Below are positions 16,293-25,124 of a stretch of 54,424 nt of DNA, piece by piece. Source of the DNA: Streptomyces albidochromogenes (GTDB taxonomy: Bacteria > Actinomycetota > Actinomycetes > Streptomycetales > Streptomycetaceae); assembly GCF_005981925.1 (NCBI RefSeq), contig NZ_VBVX01000007.1, positions 1 through 54,424 of the forward strand, given 5' to 3'. The notes beneath the pieces are model-generated. The model was not told the origin of the DNA, did no database searches, and was given only the letters and a program-made list of their open reading frames with translations. Position 1 is the stretch's first letter; each line of letters begins with the position of its first letter. Both the position numbers and the translations under genes were made by a program.

Positions 16293-17876
16293 ATGAAAAC
16301 AATCCGAAGAAGAACCGCGAGACTTCTCCTCGCGCCCGCTGTTGCTCTGGGGCTGTTCGCGCCGGTCCTCGCCGCTGCCCCGGCCGCCGCTGCCCCGGCC
16401 GCCGCTGCCCCGGCCGCCGCGGCGGCGGACGAGGCGTATACCTTCACCAACCCCCACGGCACCCTCAACTCCACGGGCAACAACGACGGGAATCAGATCT
16501 CTGTCACGCCCGACGGGAAGAACTACACGCAGTGGCGGCTGATAAAACTCAGCGCTCCCGGACAGTTCAACATCGCCAGCACGTCCTCCGGGAAGTGCAT
16601 CTACGCGACCCAGCCCGCCACTCAGCGGTCGTGCGGCCAGGACGGTCAGCAGTGGCACTTCCGTCCCGTCGACGGCAAGCCGAACACCTTCGGCATCGTC
16701 CGCCGTGCCGAAACGGGCACGGAGTACTGCATGGACAACCGTGGTGGCCTCCACCTGTGGGGCATCCTGGCCCAGCCCAACGTATGCAACGGAAGCGCGA
16801 GCCAACAGTGGACGCTGCCCGAGTACAAGGCAGCCGAAGCCAGAAGCCTCGCCCTGGACTACTACAGCGACCTGTGTTCCAAGAAGACTTCCACCTGCTC
16901 GTGGAAGCAGCGCTCCGAAGGCCAGCCCGAGGTACTGCCCAGGCGTCCCGCTTCTTCGGTCTGGTTCAACGACACCAGTACCACGATGACCCAGATCTTC
17001 ACCACGATCTATCACTCCGGCTGGGCCCAGTCGTTCTCAGCCGGTCTGTCGACCTCAATCGGAGTCTCCACCCCGGTCCAGGCCATGATCAGCAACCAGC
17101 TGACCGCGACGCAGACGTACACCTCGGACGAGTCGACGATCAACGGCATCTCCGTGACCGTCCCTCCCAAGAGTTACGCCTGGGTCGACTTCGCCGCCGT
17201 CGGCAAGAAGGTCACCGGCACCTGGACGTTCAACACCGACAACCAGCCATGGACGACCGACGCGACCGTCACGGTCCCGGTCATCAACTCCACGGTCGGC
17301 ACGACGATGTACGTCGCCCGTACGAACGCGAACCCGCCCGGCAGTGGCTCCACCAGCGACGACGTCAAGCCCACCGTCATCGCGAAGACCGCATCCGCCG
17401 TCATGGACGTGCCCGCAGGCGGCAAGCTGACCGCCGTACAGGGCGGCGTCAGGGTCAGTGACGCGGACGGTGCGACCATCGCGACGGTCATGCCCGGCGC
17501 CGTCACCGACACCAACGGCGTCATCCACAAGGCCGCTCTCACGGTGGCAGGCACCACCGTCACTCAGACCATCGAGGACGTAACCGGCGACACCATCACT
17601 GGAACCATGTCGCCCCCGACCTTCTCCCTGGGCGACGGCACTCCCGCCGGTTACGCCTCCGCCAAGAAGAGCACCCAGACGATGGCAGCGGCGTCCTTCA
17701 TTGCCTCCCAGGACAGCGACGCGTACGACAAGTGCATGGCTGCGAAGATCGGCACCAGCATTGTCAGCGGAGGTATCTCTGGGCTCCTTGGCGGTCCGCC
17801 CGGGGTTGCTGTAGGGATGATGACCGGCGCCTTCAGCGGCATCGTCATAGGAACGGTGACCTGCCCGAAGAAGTAG
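16293..17876 (+). CDS. Secreted ricin-type lectin with aerolysin-like pore-forming domain
   Basis: 527 residues; ATG 16293 follows GGGAGCGACG. A Sec signal (MKTIRRRTARLLLAPAVALG) is followed by an Ala/Pro stretch to about residue 48. Residues 50-180 are a ricin-B-like beta-trefoil with QWRLI, QQWHF and QQWTL motifs and paired cysteines. Residues about 210-345 resemble the ETX/MTX2-aerolysin fold: a Ser/Thr-rich amphipathic stretch (FNDTSTTMTQIFTTIYHSGW, SFSAGLSTSIGVSTPVQAMI) and SVTVPPKSYAWVDFAAVG. The last 45 residues are glycine-rich and hydrophobic between two cysteines (KCMAAKIG ... TVTCPKK). Inference: a sugar-targeted membrane-damaging protein. Confidence 0.75.
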   Translation: MKTIRRRTARLLLAPAVALGLFAPVLAAAPAAAAPAAAAPAAAAADEAYTFTNPHGTLNSTGNNDGNQISVTPDGKNYTQWRLIKLSAPGQFNIASTSSGKCIYATQPATQRSCGQDGQQWHFRPVDGKPNTFGIVRRAETGTEYCMDNRGGLHLWGILAQPNVCNGSASQQWTLPEYKAAEARSLALDYYSDLCSKKTSTCSWKQRSEGQPEVLPRRPASSVWFNDTSTTMTQIFTTIYHSGWAQSFSAGLSTSIGVSTPVQAMISNQLTATQTYTSDESTINGISVTVPPKSYAWVDFAAVGKKVTGTWTFNTDNQPWTTDATVTVPVINSTVGTTMYVARTNANPPGSGSTSDDVKPTVIAKTASAVMDVPAGGKLTAVQGGVRVSDADGATIATVMPGAVTDTNGVIHKAALTVAGTTVTQTIEDVTGDTITGTMSPPTFSLGDGTPAGYASAKKSTQTMAAASFIASQDSDAYDKCMAAKIGTSIVSGGISGLLGGPPGVAVGMMTGAFSGIVIGTVTCPKK

Positions 17877-17902
17877 CCTGCCTCGGCACATCAACGACCG
17901 TG

Positions 17903-17930
17903 TCCCCCCGCTGTCCAGCCAGCGGGGGGA
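17903..17930 (+). terminator. Terminator of the lectin/aerolysin-like gene
   Basis: TCCCCCCGCT and AGCGGGGGGA form a perfect 10-base stem with an 8-base loop, 26 bases after the stop codon at 17876. Confidence 0.8.
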
Positions 17931-17980
17931 CGCGGCCCTCACGTCGGTGTCGTGGGACCTCTCGCTGCAAACTTCATCGA

Positions 17981-18217
17981 TCATCTGCAACGAGGGCAAC
18001 GCATCACGACTGAGCTGACTTTCATCGACCAGTCGCCCAGCAAGGCGAGAGGCATCATCGAAGCCCAAGCGATCTCGTCCGGCGGCAGGTCGCATTTGTT
18101 CGGCCAAGCCACCTGATCCGAAGCAGGCGCCGCGCCCACGACGACCGCCTCGATCAGCATGCGTCGACGCGCTGACAGACCAGGACTCTCCACAAGGTCA
18201 TCGTTCCGCGACTCCAC
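17981..18217 (-). CDS. Possible small hypothetical protein
   Basis: 78 codons, MESRNDDLVESPGLSARRRM then LIEAVVVGAAPASDQVAWPN, with fairly strong third-position G/C bias in the central part. No ribosome site, domain or partner is visible, and the region 17931-18470 is otherwise without recognised genes, so it may equally be a relic. Confidence 0.3.
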   Translation of the reverse strand: MESRNDDLVESPGLSARRRMLIEAVVVGAAPASDQVAWPNKCDLPPDEIAWASMMPLALLGDWSMKVSSVVMRCPRCR

Positions 18218-18344
18218 GCGAGCCGAGCGAACAGCCTGTCATCTCGCTGAGCACGTTCGTCCGTACTTCACTGAGCACGTTCTCGAGTACGCCGACAGAG
18301 GGCTTGGTAGCCCTCCAGCCACACCAGCGACTCCGGGCCGGTAG

Positions 18345-18823
18345 ACCCGGGTGCGCAGGAAGGCCGCGATGGTCGCGGCGTCGCGCGGGCTGGAGAAGTG
18401 AAGCAGGGCCGCTTCGGCGGCGGCCTGCGCGTCGTCGTCCCCCTGTTCCTGGCCGTCACCCTTGCCGTGCTACCCCGTGAGCGGTTTCGCAAGGACACCG
18501 TCCTTATCGTGGACGGCACTCTGGTACCTACCCGCGACCATGAGGTCGCCCCGGAGTGAGAGCAGCGGGCCAAGGTGGTCAATGACGCGGTCCGCGGCGG
18601 ATTTCGAGACGCCGAACAGTGAGGCGAGCTGGCGCAGCGTCCAGTTGGTCCGCCAGTACGCCGTGACCAGCAGCACGCGATCATCCAACGGCAGGCACCA
18701 TGGGCGGCCTGGCCTGACATCATCGGCCCCTTCGCGACGTAAGGCGCTCACCAACTTGCGGAACTGGAGCGGGCTCAGCCCGGTGAACGGGCCTGTCCAG
18801 GACGGCTCGGACGCCGTGATCAC
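18345..18823. mobile_element. IS112-like (IS5-family) transposase fragments in inverted order
   Basis: On the minus strand from GTG 18823, VITASEPSWTGPFTGLSPLQ, GRPWCLPLDDRVLLVTAYWR, TNWTLRQLASLFGVSKSAAD and RVIDHLGPLL form the N-terminal HTH half of an IS112-type transposase. It stops making sense near 18560. The next expected piece, RFRKDTVLIVDGTLVPTRDH, is found on the plus strand at 18484-18545. The two pieces are therefore head to head, which requires an inversion with its breakpoint near 18558. The catalytic half is missing. A further minus-strand coherent run (AAAEAALLHFSSPRDAATIA) at 18360-18440 is of unknown origin. Confidence 0.65.
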
Positions 18824-19270
18824 CCCAGCCACGCGGAGATCGTCGCATCCGGACCGGCAGCCATGGGACGTGTCCCCTGCTCTGTGCGTCCGTTTCGGTA
18901 ACCACCCGGGCACAGGGCACCCGAGCACTCGCGCGCCGACCTGCTTCGCCAGCCATTCCGCCCTGTGGAGATCGCCTCACCGCGACAGATGCACGAAAGA
19001 CCACATGGTCTTCAGCCGGTCGTTCAACACTCGACGTCGTCGCTGTTGAACACGGCCTGAATCCCCTCGTACTTCGCGTGCGCCACGAGACCGAGTTCAG
19101 GAACGTCAGGCCAGACACCCCCGGACTGGGGAGCACCGGTTCAGGGCGCCGGCCTGCCGCCGGGACCACAGGTAATACCCGTAGCTCCTGGCTGCGCCGA
19201 ACGCCACCACCGGCTCAAGGGAGAGCTCGCCCGAGGCAAACACGTGGCGAGGCGGTGGAGCGGGGGAGTG
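18824..19270. other. No intact gene
   Basis: About 450 bases. A minus-strand tail VAHAKYEGIQAVFNSDDVEC ending near 19050 looks like the 3' end of a lost gene. The remainder reads as random high-GC sequence. Confidence 0.35.
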
Positions 19271-19534
19271 ATGGCGGCACATCAACGGCGCCGGCGCTTG
19301 AAGAAGCAGACCCGCGGGCAACTGGAGGGCTGGGGTGCGGAGGTGGCGCTGGCCGCAGCGGTGTGGGTCGCCGGGAACTGGTCGATGGTGTGGCCCGTCC
19401 TGGTAGCCCGTACTCGCTGCGGCCGTGCTGGGCGGCGCCGGCTGGGCGCTGCTGCGGGCGCACCGTCTGGCGGTCGGCCACGGATTTCCGGCGTCGAGGG
19501 CCCGGTCGTGAAGAACATGAACCAGCGCTACTAG
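19271..19534 (+). pseudogene. Two-helix membrane protein N terminus, frameshifted
   Basis: ATG 19271 follows GGAGCGGGGGAGTG. The first frame gives MAAHQRRRRLKKQTRGQLEG and EVALAAAVWVAGNWSMVWPV; the second membrane helix (LAAAVLGGAGWALLRAHRLA) is in the next frame from about 19408. A basic N terminus plus two close helices resembles the leader of membrane-anchored restriction-endonuclease-like proteins of actinomycete plasmids and integrative elements, but the nuclease part is absent. It precedes the membrane protein at 19587. Confidence 0.45.
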
Positions 19535-19586
19535 GCTGTGCGCCGGTCGGCCCCAGGTGCGGGGTCTCAAGGGGGCGAGGAACAGG

Positions 19587-20237
19587 ATGTCCGTAGAACG
19601 TCACATAGCGGGGATGCTCCAGCAGATCGCCCGTCAGCAGGACATCGTCGAGATCGCCCCCCAGGGCTCCACGCCGAAGGCGGCCGCCCTGGCGCACGTG
19701 GCGGAGCAGTACGGCTACACGTACGGTACGGCGTACAGGACCGGGTTCAAGAACTCGCTCGTCCAGGTCCGGATGTACCGGGACCCGCAGCCCGACGCGC
19801 GCGTCCGCGAGGCGGCCACCATCACCGCCCACCCGCAGGCGGGCAACGGCGGGAGCGTGCCGGGGCTGGAGCAGGGCGCGCTGAAGCCGCTCCCCGAAGC
19901 GGCCGGTGCCGTGGCCGTGCTGAAGGACCTCATCACCTTCGACGTCATGGCCATGTACGTCGCCGACCGGACCCAGAAGGTGCTGGTCTACTTTGCCTGC
20001 GCGGTCCTGACCGTCCTGCTGCTCATTGACGGGTCGCCGGTCGAAGCGGTCGCCTCCGGCGGGGCGGTCGCGCTGCTGTCCACCGTGGCGTTCAAGGTGG
20101 GCGCGATCCGCCGGGAGAAGATCGCACGGCGGCTGACGGACGCCGGGTTCCTCGCGGTGCGCGACGAACAGGGCGGCCAGCGGTTCCTGCGCCCGGGGCA
20201 GCAGTTGCCCGGCCACACCGACCCGTTCGCCGCCTGA
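19587..20237 (+). CDS. Membrane protein of unknown function
   Basis: 216 residues; ATG 19587 follows GCGAGGAACAGG. The N-terminal 130 residues are soluble (MSVERHIAGMLQQIARQQDI, KAAALAHVAEQYGYTYGTAY, LKDLITFDVMAMYVADRTQK). Two membrane helices follow (VLVYFACAVLTVLLLIDG and AVASGGAVALLSTVAFKVGA), then a charged cytoplasmic tail ending PGHTDPFAA. A conserved-looking GYTYGTAYRTGF motif could be functional. No family can be named; it is intact in a region of wreckage. Confidence 0.65.
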   Translation: MSVERHIAGMLQQIARQQDIVEIAPQGSTPKAAALAHVAEQYGYTYGTAYRTGFKNSLVQVRMYRDPQPDARVREAATITAHPQAGNGGSVPGLEQGALKPLPEAAGAVAVLKDLITFDVMAMYVADRTQKVLVYFACAVLTVLLLIDGSPVEAVASGGAVALLSTVAFKVGAIRREKIARRLTDAGFLAVRDEQGGQRFLRPGQQLPGHTDPFAA

Positions 20238-20994
20238 GGCCCTGGCCTGCGGCGCGGGCAGGACTGAGAACCGCCGGGCAGCTGCCGCCGGCCGAGCCCG
20301 CCCGGCTGCTCGACGTGGACGCGTCCGGGGTGATGACGCGGCGAGGCTCACCGCCGCAGTAACCGATCGCGGCTCCGTAATGGGGAGCGTGGTGACCGCC
20401 CTCAAGTCCACGGACCTCGCGACCGGCGCCACCCAGACCGTGACCCCGCTGCTCACCGGCGTCGTCACGGCGGTCGGCGAGGGTGCCGTGACCGCCGAGC
20501 ACGCTTCGTGTCCGACGGCCATCTGCTCGTCAACGGACAGTCTGGCGAGTTCATCCGGCGGACCTCTCCGACTGGGCCCCAACCCCAACAGCCCGCGGGT
20601 GATGCGCATTCTGGGCAGCGGCGAGGCCCCGTTCTAACCCTGTGCCGCGCCTGACCGCCTCATCGCGCAACGATCCCGACGGCCAGCGCATCAAAGAACG
20701 TATGCGGTGACCTTCTTGATCCACGGATGACGGGAGCGCGACGTCGCCTCCCTACCTTCGCGGCATACCGACCAGACCTGATTCCGTCCCGGCGACGGGC
20801 GCCCTCGGTACGTAGGTCCGGCCATTGTGGTCTTCCCTGACGGCCGTGAACGTCACGGCCTCCCTGATGCTGCGCCCTGACCCTGCCACCGTTGTGAGCT
20901 TCAGCTACGAGCGGCACAGCACCTGGGCTGGCATCATCGCCCTGTCTCCGCTCGCCGATGACCTGGGGGTCTTGTTCGGATCAGGGGGTGGGTG
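20238..20994. other. Mostly non-coding, one weak frame
   Basis: A plus-strand frame 20380-20637 (MGSVVTALKSTDLATGATQT, VTPLLTGVVTAVGEGAVTAE) has acceptable codon bias but no ribosome site, and its middle shifts into an unlikely serine-rich run. It could be a decayed gene. 20640-20990 shows nothing recognisable. Confidence 0.35.
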
Positions 20995-21318
20995 ATGACG
21001 GTCGTTCGTGGGTGGCAGTCTTGGGCGATGCGCCCCTCGAACATCTCTGCCGCGGACGACCTCCGGCATCTGCTCAATGAATGGGACCCGATCGGCGTCA
21101 CTGACGATGTGCAGGACGAGTACGACTGCATGCTCGCTCCTCTGCTGCTGCGGCTCCATTCCGGTGCCGACCGGACCGAGGTCGGTAAGTTCCTGCAGCA
21201 CGAACTAGAGGATCACTTCGGTCTCGACCCCCTGGGTCTGCGGCCAGACGCGATGGCAGTCCGCGTGATCGACTGGTGGACATCGACCGGCCAGGCTGGT
21301 GACGTTGCCGGCGCATAG
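20995..21318 (+). CDS. DUF1871-like small protein
   Basis: 107 residues from ATG 20995 (GTG 20992 is adjacent) behind GGGGGTGGG; a shorter start at 21028 is also possible. The core SAADDLRHLLNEWDPIGVTD then DVQDEYDCMLAPLLLRLHSG matches the NEWDPIG...DEYD signature of DUF1871-type proteins, which are often found beside toxins, restriction systems or SMI1/KNR4 immunity genes. It ends FGLDPLGLRPDAMAVRVIDW. The role is unknown. Confidence 0.6.
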   Translation: MTVVRGWQSWAMRPSNISAADDLRHLLNEWDPIGVTDDVQDEYDCMLAPLLLRLHSGADRTEVGKFLQHELEDHFGLDPLGLRPDAMAVRVIDWWTSTGQAGDVAGA

Positions 21319-21349
21319 TCGCTCCCTTCCGATCGTCTGACCCGGGTGT

Positions 21350-21520
21350 GCCGTTGACCGAAGCGCAGTGGACGCGGATCGACTGGTCGTTGCGGACGGC
21401 GTGGTGGAAGGCGAGGGTGAGGTCCAGGGCGAGCTCGGCGTACGTCACGCCCGCTGCAAGGGTCTCGGCGCGAAGCATCAACCTCAATTCGGCGACGTCC
21501 CATGGTGTGGTTATCCCCAC
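21350..21520. pseudogene. Truncated gene joined to an IS5-start fragment
   Basis: Minus strand from GTG 21520: MGITTPWDVAELRLMLRAET, AGVTYAELALDLTLAFHHAV, a convincing N-terminal piece that stops near 21385. The adjoining 35 bases on the plus strand (PLTEAQWTRI) match the first residues of IS5-family transposases such as remnant B. The junction suggests IS insertion followed by deletion of most of the element and of the target gene. Confidence 0.4.
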
Positions 21521-21623
21521 CGCCAGAGGGTGGCTTACCGGATGGGCTATGACATCGGTGCGCGGCGATCGTGTGTCTCAGGGACGGTTTGATGGCTACG
21601 CATGACGAAGGGGCACCTCATCG

Positions 21624-22340
21624 ATGCGCATCCTCCTGATCGGGCCGCCCGGAGCCGGCAAGGGCACGCAGGCAGTGCGCCTTGCCGCGCATCTGTCGAT
21701 CCAGCACGTCTCCACCGGTGACCTGTTCCGCGAGCACATCGACCAGGGCACCGAGCTCGGGCAGAACGCCCTCACGCACATGCGCGCCGGTCTTCTGGCA
21801 CCGGACGAGGTCACAATCGAAGTGATCAGAGAGCGCCTTGCGCGTCCGGACGCCGAGCGCGGATTCCTGCTGGACGGCTTTCCCCGCAATCTTGCCCAGG
21901 CGGAGGCGCTGGACGGCATCCTGGCCGACTCGAAGCCGAGGCTGGATGCCGTGCTGGACCTGGAGATTCCCGAGGCCCAGGTGGTCAGGCGGATCGCTGG
22001 AAGACGGCTGTGCCGTCAGGGCCGCGAACACATCTTCCACGTCGAGCACAGTCCACCTGAAGTGGCAGGAGCCTGCGACGTCTGCGGCGGTGAGCTGTAC
22101 CAGCGCGATGACGACCGCGCGACAACCGTTCGTAAGCGACTGGAGGTCTATCGCAGCGAGACGGCGCCGGTCGTTGACCACTACCGGGCCCAAGGCCTGG
22201 TGACCACGATCTCGGCCCTCGGCCAGGTCCAGGAGGTCTTGGACCGCGCGCTGGTCGCGATCGGCCAGGCCAGGTCGATGCCTCCGGTGCGTCGAGCTGT
22301 TGCCCCCTCCACTGGGAAGGTCAGGGGCTGTCGTCCCTGA
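21624..22340 (+). CDS. adk: Adenylate kinase paralogue
   Basis: 238 residues from ATG 21624 with GAAGGGGCACCTC upstream. The P-loop GPPGAGKGT is at residues 8-16; NMP-binding STGDLFREHI at 30-39; GFLLDGFPRNLAQAEALD at 80-97; a LID domain with C130, H139, C151 and C154 that could hold zinc; and RDDDRATTVRKRLEVY at 161-176. Catalyses ATP + AMP to 2 ADP in the cytoplasm. The C-terminal 25 residues are Arg/Pro/Ser-rich and longer than usual. It is not in a ribosomal-protein/secY context, so it is probably a second adk copy. A 7-base-stem hairpin (GTCAGGG...CCCTGAC) overlaps the stop. Confidence 0.85.
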   Translation: MRILLIGPPGAGKGTQAVRLAAHLSIQHVSTGDLFREHIDQGTELGQNALTHMRAGLLAPDEVTIEVIRERLARPDAERGFLLDGFPRNLAQAEALDGILADSKPRLDAVLDLEIPEAQVVRRIAGRRLCRQGREHIFHVEHSPPEVAGACDVCGGELYQRDDDRATTVRKRLEVYRSETAPVVDHYRAQGLVTTISALGQVQEVLDRALVAIGQARSMPPVRRAVAPSTGKVRGCRP

Positions 22341-22710
22341 CTGCCGCCGGAGAGCGAACTCCCCCCGCCCCAGCAGCCGCATCGGAGCCCGTGCATCGCC
22401 GAGATCTGAACAGGACCACAGGGTGCGGAGGGCCCGTCTCGGGCCAGTTGCGGGTGGTGCCCCCGTCGGGAGCACGGTTCGCGGCAGACGCTGCATACAG
22501 CAGCTCCACCCGGCGGGATCCCATCGGCCCCATCTACTCCGCGAGCGATCGTCGCGGCCGCGCGGGCAGCGACGTCGTCGGCAGTGCGGTACCCGGAGTG
22601 TCCCGACTCATTCGATCTTGCAGGGGTGGGTTCGTTGACCCGCGAGGTGACAGGTTGGATCGCGACTTACTGCTGAAGAGACATCGAGTGCCCAAGGGCA
22701 CGGAGAAACT
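22341..22710. other. No gene recognised
   Basis: About 370 bases downstream of adk. Frames crossing it lack ribosome sites and family signatures. A short A/T-richer patch with GCTGCATACAGCAGC near 22488-22502 is a small inverted repeat of uncertain meaning. Confidence 0.4.
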
Positions 22711-22875
22711 TCACACCACCAGATGCTCGTAGGGCGAGATGACGCCGCGCGCGAGCATCAACTCCTCCACCGCACGCAAGCGGAGCGGGAAGCGGAAGTA
22801 CAGCCACACGCAGTGCAAGACGATCTCCACCGAACAGCGGTGATTCTTGTACGACGGCGACACATCCGAAATGAC
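22711..22875 (-). mobile_element. IS6-family transposase, N-terminal remnant
   Basis: The minus strand encodes SPSYKNHRCSVEIVLHCVWL, YFRFPLRLRAVEELMLARGV, ISPYEHLVV and stops. This is the conserved start of IS6/IS6100-type transposases (SPSYKGHR, VWLYFRFPLS.R.VEELM..RG). The remaining four fifths, including the DDE residues, is missing. Confidence 0.7.
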
Positions 22876-22988
22876 GACGCCCCTCCCCGAAACGGCCAAC
22901 CCGAAGATCATCCCACCCCATTCCCGACAACGTGACAACGCCGCCGAGCCTCAAGCGCACCGCGCGGTCAGGCTGAGGAGATACGCGC

Positions 22989-23987
22989 TCACCGCAGGCC
23001 GAAACGCTCCGCCCAGCGAAAGACGTCCTGCGTGGTGGCATTTCCGCCGCACAGCACCAGGCCCAGCCGTGCACCGTCGCCCACCCGTTGCCTTACCTGC
23101 CGCGCGGCCGGCAGGAGGCAGCCGGCGGCCGGCTCGGCCCACACCTTCCCGTGATGCGCCAGGTCGAGCGTGCCCTGAACGGCATCAGCGTCCGGCACCA
23201 CGAGCACGTCGGTGACCAGGGCAGACACCTGGTCGTACGTGATCTGCGCAACGCTCGGCGCGCTCAGCGTGGTCACGATCGACGACAATGCGACCTGCCG
23301 TGGACCTCCTGCGGCCAGTGCCTGGGACATGGCCTCCGCGCCCTCGGTCTCCACACCCCACACCCGTACGCCGGGCAGCCGCGCGTGCAGGGCTGTCGCG
23401 ACACCCGCGATGAGCCCGCCGCCGCCGACGCTCACCAGTACGTCCGTGAGTGGACCGCCGCCCGCCGCGGCCACGTCCTCGGCGAACTCCAGGCCGACCG
23501 TGCCCTGTCCCGCGACGACGACCGGGTCGTCGAAAGGGTGCACCAGGCTCAGCCCGTCCGCCTGCAACCGGGACACGAGGGCGAACGCGCCGTCCATCGT
23601 GTCGGTCAGGTGCACCTTCGCCCCGGCAGACTCCGCGATCTCCACCGCGTGCGCGGGCGCCGACTTCGGCATGACGACGGTGGCCTTCACCCCCAAGGAC
23701 TCAGCCATGACCGCCACGGCGATCGCGTGGTTTCCCCCGCTCACCGCCACCACCCCCGCCGCACGGTCGGCCTCGCCGAGCGTCAGCAGCTTCGCCGTCG
23801 CCCCTCGCGCTTTGAACGAACCAGTGCGCTGCAGCAGTTCGAGCTTCGTGGTGACCGGCACGCCGAGCAACGCGGACAGTCCGGGGCTGGCCACCGTCGG
23901 CGTGCGCACCACATGCCCAGCGATCAGCCGCGCCGCCGCCTCGACATCCTCTATGCCAATCACTGCACGCAACTCCCTGTCAGTCAT
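22989..23987 (-). CDS. PLP-dependent threonine/serine dehydratase (fold type II)
   Basis: 332 residues from ATG 23987. A GTG at 23963, nine bases after GGGAG, is an alternative start. The PLP lysine is K59 in TGSFKARGA; VSGGNHAIAVAVMAESLGVK follows, and the phosphate-binding loop is VSVGGGGLIAG. Other matches are LVHPFDDPVVVAGQGTVGLE and VLCGGNATTQD. Length fits catabolic dehydratases without the ACT regulatory domain. It would deaminate threonine or serine to a 2-oxoacid, or act as a racemase, in the cytoplasm. It is flanked by an IS6 remnant and IS5 remnants, yet the frame is intact. Confidence 0.85.
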   Translation of the reverse strand: MTDRELRAVIGIEDVEAAARLIAGHVVRTPTVASPGLSALLGVPVTTKLELLQRTGSFKARGATAKLLTLGEADRAAGVVAVSGGNHAIAVAVMAESLGVKATVVMPKSAPAHAVEIAESAGAKVHLTDTMDGAFALVSRLQADGLSLVHPFDDPVVVAGQGTVGLEFAEDVAAAGGGPLTDVLVSVGGGGLIAGVATALHARLPGVRVWGVETEGAEAMSQALAAGGPRQVALSSIVTTLSAPSVAQITYDQVSALVTDVLVVPDADAVQGTLDLAHHGKVWAEPAAGCLLPAARQVRQRVGDGARLGLVLCGGNATTQDVFRWAERFGLR

Positions 23988-24157
23988 GTCGCATCGACCC
24001 GGCGCCCCATTCCCGCCCCGAGCCTGAGACAGTACAGGGACCCTCATCGGCCACCGCCGCCTCACCAAATGAAACGACGACTACATTCACGGGGAAAACC
24101 GACCAGCTCGAAAGCCTGGTCTGACGGCCGAGGACCACCAGCGGTTCGACGAACGCA

Positions 24158-24331
24158 ATGCCTATCCGGCCCGTCTTTGGGGTGCTGGCCGGGCAGGAGC
24201 GGCCATTCCCTGCCCCTCTCCTGCGCCGGCTCAGCGACCACGTGTACCAGCTGGTGCGAAATCCGCACAGTGAGCCGTCCGCCCTCGCGGTCGCCGACAT
24301 CGACAGCGCGGACGCTGCCGGCCTGTGGTGA
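24158..24331 (+). CDS. Short plus-strand fragment
   Basis: 57 codons, MPIRPVFGVLAGQERPFPAP, LLRRLSDHVYQLVRNPHSEP, SALAVADIDSADAAGLW, ending where IS remnant D starts. Codon usage is coding-like but there is no ribosome site and the family is unknown. Possibly the surviving end of a gene interrupted by the IS. The stretch 23988-24157 holds nothing else recognisable. Confidence 0.3.
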   Translation: MPIRPVFGVLAGQERPFPAPLLRRLSDHVYQLVRNPHSEPSALAVADIDSADAAGLW

Positions 24332-25124
24332 CGCCTCGCCAATGTTTCAAGCGGTTGAAGCAGCGTTCGACCACGTTGCGCCGCTGGTAGAGCTGCTTGT
24401 CGAAGGCTGGCGGGCGCCCGCCGCGGTGGCCGCGCCGGAGCCGGTTGCGGATCTGGTCGGACCGTTCCGGGGGCGTGGGGCGGACACCCCGCCGCCTGAG
24501 CCAGGTGCGGATCGCTTTGGAGCTGTGGCCCTTGTCTCCGATGGCGTGGTCGGGCCGGGCCCGGGGCCGCCCCGGCCCGGGGCAGCCGTATCGCGTCCAT
24601 CACCGCGGTGAACTGGGTGCAGTCGTTGGTGTTGCCGCCTGTGACGGTGAAGGCGAACGGACGTCCCAGGGCGTCGCAGGCAAGATGGATCTTGGTGGTC
24701 AGTCCGCATCGGGAGCGTCCGAGCCTGGAGCCGCGGAGCCCTCCTTTCCGGGCCCCCGCAGCATGGTGGTGGGCTCGGACCACGGTGGAATCGACCGATA
24801 CAAACAGTCGATATCCCCGGCCGCGTCCGCTTTGACCTGGGCGGTCTGGAGCATCCGCTCGAACGTGACCTCCAGGGCCCACCGCCGGAACCGGGTGCAA
24901 CGCGGCCCAAGGGCCGTACCGTGTCCGCACGTTGTGTCAGGCCACCCGGTCGGGAACTTCCACACCATCCCATTGAGCGCCGTGCGGTCGTCCAATCGCT
25001 TCCTGCCCCGCGACGACTCGGGGAGCAGCAGCCGAACGAACTCCCACTCCGCATCGGACAGTTCATGGCGACGTATCACCTGACCAAGATCCATCACTCA
25101 AGATCATTCGAAGTCACGGCCTAG
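24332..25124 (-). mobile_element. IS5-family transposase remnant D
   Basis: It starts near 25097 (MMDLGQVIRRHELSDAEWEF, VRLLLPESSRGRKRLDDRTA). WALEVTFERMLQTAQVKADA is in the first frame. VSVDSTVVRAHHHAAGARKG and LTTKIHLACDALGRPFAFTV and TGGNTNDCTQFTAVMDAIRL are in the next. The C-terminal IGDKGHSSKAIRTWLRRRGV and RNVVERCFNRLKHWRG are in a third, to about 24335. The outer end lies at CTAG (25121-25124), exactly where remnant E breaks off, so D appears to have inserted into E. Confidence 0.75.

Noticed and set aside
16373..16423. Three near-identical 15-base tandem units in the signal-peptide region of the toxin-like gene
   Set aside because: They encode an AAAAP stretch at the signal cleavage region; simple slippage of Ala/Pro codons explains them and no CRISPR-like or regulatory structure is implied.
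17055..18107. 350-codon minus-strand frame opposite the toxin-like gene
   Set aside because: Asp/Gly/Arg-rich composition is typical of the antisense of high-GC coding sequence; no motif or ribosome site.
19215..20609. 464-codon minus-strand frame opposite the 19587 membrane protein
   Set aside because: Antisense artefact; the plus-strand gene has a ribosome site, membrane helices and proper codon bias.
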